Assembly: GCA_019116405.1 (NCBI GenBank)
Contig: DXBS01000066.1
Location: 1 to 8,577, forward strand
Direction: 5' to 3'
From: Candidatus Gallimonas intestinigallinarum
Lineage (GTDB): Bacteria > Bacillota_A > Clostridia > Christensenellales > Borkfalkiaceae
Length of the DNA stretch: 8,577 bases
In this document: positions 5,599 through 8,577 of the stretch, piece by piece
How positions within the stretch are numbered: the first letter of the stretch is position 1
Layout: the number at the start of each line of letters is the position of its first letter
Made by a program: the position numbers and the translations under genes
The notes under the pieces: model-generated
Databases searched by the model: none
What the model saw: only the letters and a program-made list of their open reading frames with translations
What the model was told of the DNA's origin: nothing

Positions 5599-5630
5599 AG
5601 ATTTCTTTTCGCCAGTTCGAAAAGAAATCT
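5599..5630. promoter_or_regulatory. Perfect 13-bp inverted repeat just upstream of the pgk promoter
   Basis: AGATTTCTTTTCG (5599-5611), 6-nt loop, CGAAAAGAAATCT (5618-5630). It ends 12 bp before the pgk -35. It could be an operator for a dimeric regulator or a DNA/RNA hairpin insulating pgk from upstream transcription; no T tract follows on either strand. Pairing is exact; role is inferred. Confidence 0.55.
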
Positions 5631-5642
5631 GTGAACTATCTA

Positions 5643-5671
5643 TTGACAAATTTCCCCAAAAGCATTACAAT
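5643..5671 (+). promoter_or_regulatory. Sigma-A type promoter of the pgk-tpiA-gpmI operon
   Basis: TTGACA (5643-5648), 17-bp spacer, TACAAT (5666-5671), expected start near 5678, leader about 34 nt. Hexamers and spacer length are identical to those of the str promoter. AAGGAG (5695-5700) precedes the pgk ATG by 11 nt. Confidence 0.88.
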
Positions 5672-5711
5672 AGTATATGGTAAAAAATATCGATAAGGAG
5701 ATCGGTTTACT

Positions 5712-7034
5712 ATGAACAAAATGACTGTCAAAGACATCAAAGATTGGAAGGGCAAGCGCGTCCTTGTCCGCTGCGACTTCAACGTCCCCATGAAGGACGG
5801 CGTCATCACCGACGAGAACCGCATCATTGGCGCACTTCCCACCATCAAATATCTGATGGAGCACGGCGCAAAGGTCATCCTCTGCTCGCACATGGGCAAG
5901 CCCCACTCCATCCTCTCCGATGAAGTCAAGCTCACGAAGAAGGATCAGAAGAAGATCGATGCTCTGCCCGAAGCAGAGCGCGAAGCTGCAAAGCAGGCGG
6001 TCATCGAGAAGGCAAAGAAGGAAGATCCCAAGAAGCTCACCCTTGAGCCCGTCGCAAAGCGCCTCAACGAGCTGCTCGGAGACAAGGTCACGTTCGCGCA
6101 CGACGTCGTCGGTCCCGACGCGCAGGCAAAGGTCGCTGCATGCAAGGAGGGCGAGTGCGTCCTGCTTGAGAATCTCCGCTTCCACTGGGAGGAGGAGAAG
6201 AAGGACCTTGAGTTCTGCAAGAAGCTCGCTTCCTACTGCGATATCTACGTCAACGACGCATTCGGCACCGCGCACCGTTCGCACGCATCCACCGCGGCGA
6301 TCGTCGAGTATGGTCTCGTCAAGACCGCTGTCTGCGGCTTCCTCATCGAGAAGGAACTGACCGTCATGGCGGACTCCCTGGAGCACCCCAACCATCCCTT
6401 CGTCGCCATTCTCGGCGGCGCGAAGGTCGCGGACAAGCTGGGCGTCATCAACAACCTGCTTGAGAAGTGCGATACGCTCATCATCGGCGGCGGCATGGCA
6501 TACACCTTCCTCAAGGCGGAGGGCGGCTCGGTCGGCACCTCGCTCGTGGACGACGAGAAGATCGACTACTGCAAGGAGATGATGCAGAAGGCGAAGGACA
6601 TGGGCAAGGAACTGCTTCTGCCCATCGATACCGTCATCACCAAGGATTTCCCCGATCCCATCGACGCACCCATCGAGACGAGCGTAGTCGCCTCCAAGGA
6701 GATTCCCGCAGACATGATGGGGCTGGACATCGGGCCCAAGACGCGCGAACTGTTCGCGAACAAGATCAAGTCGGCAAAGACGGTCATCTGGAACGGTCCT
6801 ATGGGCGTGTTCGAGAACCCCATCCTCGCGGCGGGCACGATCGCGGTCGCGCAGGCGCTGGCAGACGCACAGGGCGCAACGACCATCGTCGGCGGCGGCG
6901 ACTCCGCGGCGGCATGCGCGCAGCTCGGCTTTGCGGACAAGGTCACGCACATTTCGACGGGCGGCGGCGCTTCCCTCGAGCTGTTCGAGGGCAAGGTGCT
7001 TCCCGGCATTGCGTGCCTGAACGATAAGAACTGA
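5712..7034 (+). CDS. pgk: Phosphoglycerate kinase with an extra helical insertion
   Basis: Transfers the acyl phosphate of 1,3-bisphosphoglycerate to ADP, giving 3-phosphoglycerate and ATP (glycolysis, cytoplasm). Family motifs are present in order: [11 protein letters not shown] (16-26), SHMGKP (59-64), ENLRFH (153-158), [13 protein letters not shown] (181-193), GGAKVADK (235-242), NGPMGVFE (361-368), GGGDSAAA (394-401) and STGGGASLE (415-423). At 440 residues it is longer than the usual 390-400 of bacterial PGKs. Most of the excess is a charged, probably helical segment between SHMGKP and LTLEPVA (about 65-108), some 37 residues longer than in Bacillus subtilis. The usual Arg of the SHLGRP motif is Lys63, a conservative change. 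First gene of the operon behind its own consensus promoter. Identity is certain; the effect of the insertion is unknown. Confidence 0.98.
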   Translation: MNKMTVKDIKDWKGKRVLVRCDFNVPMKDGVITDENRIIGALPTIKYLMEHGAKVILCSHMGKPHSILSDEVKLTKKDQKKIDALPEAEREAAKQAVIEKAKKEDPKKLTLEPVAKRLNELLGDKVTFAHDVVGPDAQAKVAACKEGECVLLENLRFHWEEEKKDLEFCKKLASYCDIYVNDAFGTAHRSHASTAAIVEYGLVKTAVCGFLIEKELTVMADSLEHPNHPFVAILGGAKVADKLGVINNLLEKCDTLIIGGGMAYTFLKAEGGSVGTSLVDDEKIDYCKEMMQKAKDMGKELLLPIDTVITKDFPDPIDAPIETSVVASKEIPADMMGLDIGPKTRELFANKIKSAKTVIWNGPMGVFENPILAAGTIAVAQALADAQGATTIVGGGDSAAACAQLGFADKVTHISTGGGASLELFEGKVLPGIACLNDKN

Positions 7035-7049
7035 CAAGCATTTGTCCCG

Positions 7050-7073
7050 GCGGGACGGCGATCGCCGTCCCGC
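7050..7073 (+). promoter_or_regulatory. 24-nt perfect palindrome between pgk and tpiA
   Basis: Twelve bases on each side are exactly complementary around a GATC centre, starting 16 nt after the pgk stop. Only three T follow, so it is a poor intrinsic terminator but could slow RNA polymerase, partly terminate, or protect the 3' end of pgk mRNA. Its left arm overlaps a shorter alternative hairpin, GTCCC (7044-7048) with GGGAC (7052-7056). Confidence 0.6.
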
Positions 7074-7147
7074 TTTCACGGGCAGACGGTGAGATCCGGG
7101 GGGAGGCGCCGTTTTCGTCCTGATCGGATGCGTTCGATCGTTGATTT

Positions 7148-7198
7148 ACTCGGTTTTGAATATACTGAGTGATGCATGGCAGATCGAAACATTCGATC
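7148..7198 (+). promoter_or_regulatory. Two small hairpins and a weak promoter-like site before tpiA
   Basis: The 204-nt gap between pgk and tpiA also holds ACTCGGT with ACTGAGT (7148-7154 with 7164-7170, one G-U) and GATCGAA-ACA-TTCGATC (7182-7198, perfect). TATACT at 7161-7166 resembles a -10, but the nearest -35-like TTGATT (7141-7146) is only 14 bp away, so an internal promoter is doubtful. The segment from 7079 to 7147 shows nothing else of note. Confidence 0.35.
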
Positions 7199-7238
7199 CC
7201 ACACAAAAATGACAACAAATAATCGCAAGGAGTGAAAT

Positions 7239-8030
7239 ATGGTCTACAGAACCCCCATCATTGCAGGCAACTGGAAAATGAACAACACCGCCAAGGAGGG
7301 CGTTGCGCTCGTCAACGCGCTCAAGCCCATGGTGGCAGATGCAAAGTGCGAGGTCGTCGTATGCGTCCCCGCCATCGACATCCCCGCCGTTGCGGAAGCG
7401 ATTGCAGGCAGTAATATCAAGCTTGGCGCACAGAATGTCCATCATGCACCCAAAGGAGCGTACACGGGCGAGATCTCCGCTTCCATGCTGCTCGAGTACG
7501 GCGTGGAGTATGTCATCATCGGACACAGCGAACGCCGCCAGTACTTCGGTGAAACGGACGAGACGGTCAACAAGCGCACGCTGGCAGCACTCAACGCAGG
7601 GCTCACCCCCATCGTCTGCATCGGCGAGACGCTCGCCGAGCGCGAGGGCGGCAAGACGGAAGAGGTGCTCGATAAGCAGATCACCGCGGGACTGAAGGGC
7701 ATTGACGACATCTCCAAAATCGTCATCGCATACGAGCCCGTCTGGGCGATCGGCACGGGCAAGACGGCGACCTGCGAACAGGCGAACGAAACCATCGGTT
7801 ATATCCGCAAGAAGTGCGCCGAGGTGTTCTGCCCCAAGTGCGCCGAGAAGGTGCGCATTCAGTACGGCGGCTCGATGAACGCGGGCAACTGCAAGCAGCT
7901 GATGGCGATGCCCGAGATCGACGGCGGGCTCATCGGCGGCGCTTCCCTGAAGGCGGCGGATTTTGCTACCATTGCCATGTACGATAAGGGCGGCATGGGA
8001 GGCATGAAGCTTCGCAAAGATCTGTTATAA
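7239..8030 (+). CDS. tpiA: Triose-phosphate isomerase
   Basis: Interconverts dihydroxyacetone phosphate and glyceraldehyde 3-phosphate (glycolysis and gluconeogenesis, cytoplasm; usually a dimeric TIM barrel). Catalytic residues are visible: Asn11 and Lys13 in GNWKMN, His96 in IIGHSERR, and Glu166 in AYEPVWAIGTGKTA, where residues 167-174 form the flexible loop. The phosphate-binding segments YGGSMN (209-214) and GLIGGASL (230-237) are present. At 263 residues it is slightly longer than the usual 250 or so because of a Gly/Lys-rich C-terminal tail. The ATG follows AAGGAG (7227-7232) at 6 nt. It lies 204 nt after pgk and 13 nt before gpmI on the same strand, a common glycolytic gene order in Firmicutes. 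No missing residue. Confidence 0.98.
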   Translation: MVYRTPIIAGNWKMNNTAKEGVALVNALKPMVADAKCEVVVCVPAIDIPAVAEAIAGSNIKLGAQNVHHAPKGAYTGEISASMLLEYGVEYVIIGHSERRQYFGETDETVNKRTLAALNAGLTPIVCIGETLAEREGGKTEEVLDKQITAGLKGIDDISKIVIAYEPVWAIGTGKTATCEQANETIGYIRKKCAEVFCPKCAEKVRIQYGGSMNAGNCKQLMAMPEIDGGLIGGASLKAADFATIAMYDKGGMGGMKLRKDLL

Positions 8031-8043
8031 GGAGTATATCACT

Positions 8044-8577
8044 ATGAAATCAACTTGCGCGATCATCATCATGGACGGCTACGGGCTTGCGCCTGCGGGC
8101 GAGGGCAACGCCATCTCCATAGACGGCAGCAAGAACGTAACGGCATACCGTGAAAACTATCCCTCTGCGACGCTGGGCGCGAGCGGGCTCTCCGTCGGGC
8201 TCCCCGACGGGCAAATGGGCAATTCCGAAGTCGGACACCTCAACATGGGCGCGGGGCGCATCGTCTATCAGGATCTGACCAAGATCACCAAGTCCATCCA
8301 GGACGGCGACTTCTTTGAAAATCCCGCCCTGTTGAAGGCGATGGAGAACGCCAAGCAGCCCGGCAAGAAGCTGCACCTGTGGGGACTTTTGTCGGACGGC
8401 GGCGTCCATAGTCACATTACCCACCTGTACGCGCTGCTGGAAATGGCGAAAAAGCACGGTGTTCCCGAGACGTACGTCCACTGCTTTATGGACGGCAGAG
8501 ACGTCTCCCCCACCTCGGGCGTACACTTCGTCGAAGCGCTGCAGGCGGAGATAGACAAGCTCGGCTACGGCAAGATC
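8044..8577 (+). CDS. gpmI: 2,3-bisphosphoglycerate-independent phosphoglycerate mutase, first 178 residues (3' end outside window)
   Basis: Converts 3-phosphoglycerate to 2-phosphoglycerate through a phosphoserine intermediate; Mn-dependent member of the alkaline phosphatase superfamily. The open frame has no stop before the window end. Visible motifs: metal-binding Asp11 in IIIMDGYG, catalytic Ser61 in GQMGNSEVGHLNMGAGR, LLSDGGVHSH (115-124) and MDGRDVSP (149-156), all matching the N-terminal phosphatase and phosphotransferase portions of GpmI. The family is usually about 510 residues, so roughly two thirds is missing. The ribosome binding site AAGGAG (8029-8034) overlaps the tpiA stop codon, indicating tight coupling. 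Cofactor-independent mutase is the usual form in Clostridia and Bacillus. No irregularity in the visible part. Confidence 0.97.
   Translation, partial: MKSTCAIIIMDGYGLAPAGEGNAISIDGSKNVTAYRENYPSATLGASGLSVGLPDGQMGNSEVGHLNMGAGRIVYQDLTKITKSIQDGDFFENPALLKAMENAKQPGKKLHLWGLLSDGGVHSHITHLYALLEMAKKHGVPETYVHCFMDGRDVSPTSGVHFVEALQAEIDKLGYGKI

Noticed and set aside
5640..7079. 479-codon open frame on the minus strand opposite pgk
   Set aside because: It mirrors pgk codon structure (antisense of a GC-rich gene); pgk has all family motifs and its own promoter. Similar antisense frames opposite fusA (71-910), rpsG (953-1444) and the second lipoprotein gene (4327-4884) were dropped for the same reason.
7141..7166. 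Internal promoter for tpiA (TTGATT ... TATACT)
   Set aside because: The spacer is only 14 bp and there is no extended -10, so it is listed only as a weak site.

Overview
The window looks chromosomal and comes from a Gram-positive, Clostridia-like bacterium (Firmicutes), probably an uncultured gut-type lineage. This is inferred from Shine-Dalgarno sequences close to AAGGAGG, consensus sigma-A type promoters, lipoprotein signal peptides in place of outer-membrane features, and short palindromic intergenic repeats of the CCTCCCC...GGGGAGG kind. Housekeeping genes are GC-rich by eye and the central accessory genes are AT-richer. No tRNA, rRNA, CRISPR array, insertion sequence or phage gene was seen.

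Left part, minus strand (1-2412): the str operon in the order rpsL, rpsG, fusA (fusA is cut by the window edge). A strong promoter, TTGACA-N17-TACAAT, lies at 2412-2384. The implied leader is about 430 nt long. It starts with a terminator-like hairpin plus U6 almost at the 5' end, continues through a 127-128 bp tandem repeat (two full copies and a stub), and ends at a perfect rpsL ribosome binding site. A perfect 14-bp inverted repeat brackets rpsL.

Centre, plus strand (2480-5061): an accessory three-gene operon. It has a secreted protein of unknown function (AT-rich) followed by two lipoproteins that are diverged tandem paralogues of each other. The promoter region has an extended -10 and ACAA motifs phased every 11 bp.

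Gap (5062-5711): no credible gene. It holds a second copy of the unusual promoter layout, followed by a segment (about 5151-5312) whose ends pair with each other and which contains three internal hairpins. I read this as a candidate structured non-coding RNA. Downstream are palindromic intergenic repeats, a degraded relative of the str-leader repeat, and a stack of three strong hairpins. The pgk promoter follows, with the same two hexamers and spacer length as the str promoter.

Right part, plus strand (5643-8577): a glycolytic operon in the order pgk, tpiA, gpmI (gpmI is cut by the window edge). These are the lower-glycolysis steps from 1,3-bisphosphoglycerate, triose phosphate isomerisation, and 3- to 2-phosphoglycerate. 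PGK carries an extra charged helical segment of about 37 residues. A 24-nt perfect palindrome lies between pgk and tpiA.

The most interesting material is non-coding: the str leader, the shared 11-bp-phased promoter class, and the candidate RNA at 5151-5312. The lipoprotein operon is the main unexplained protein system.
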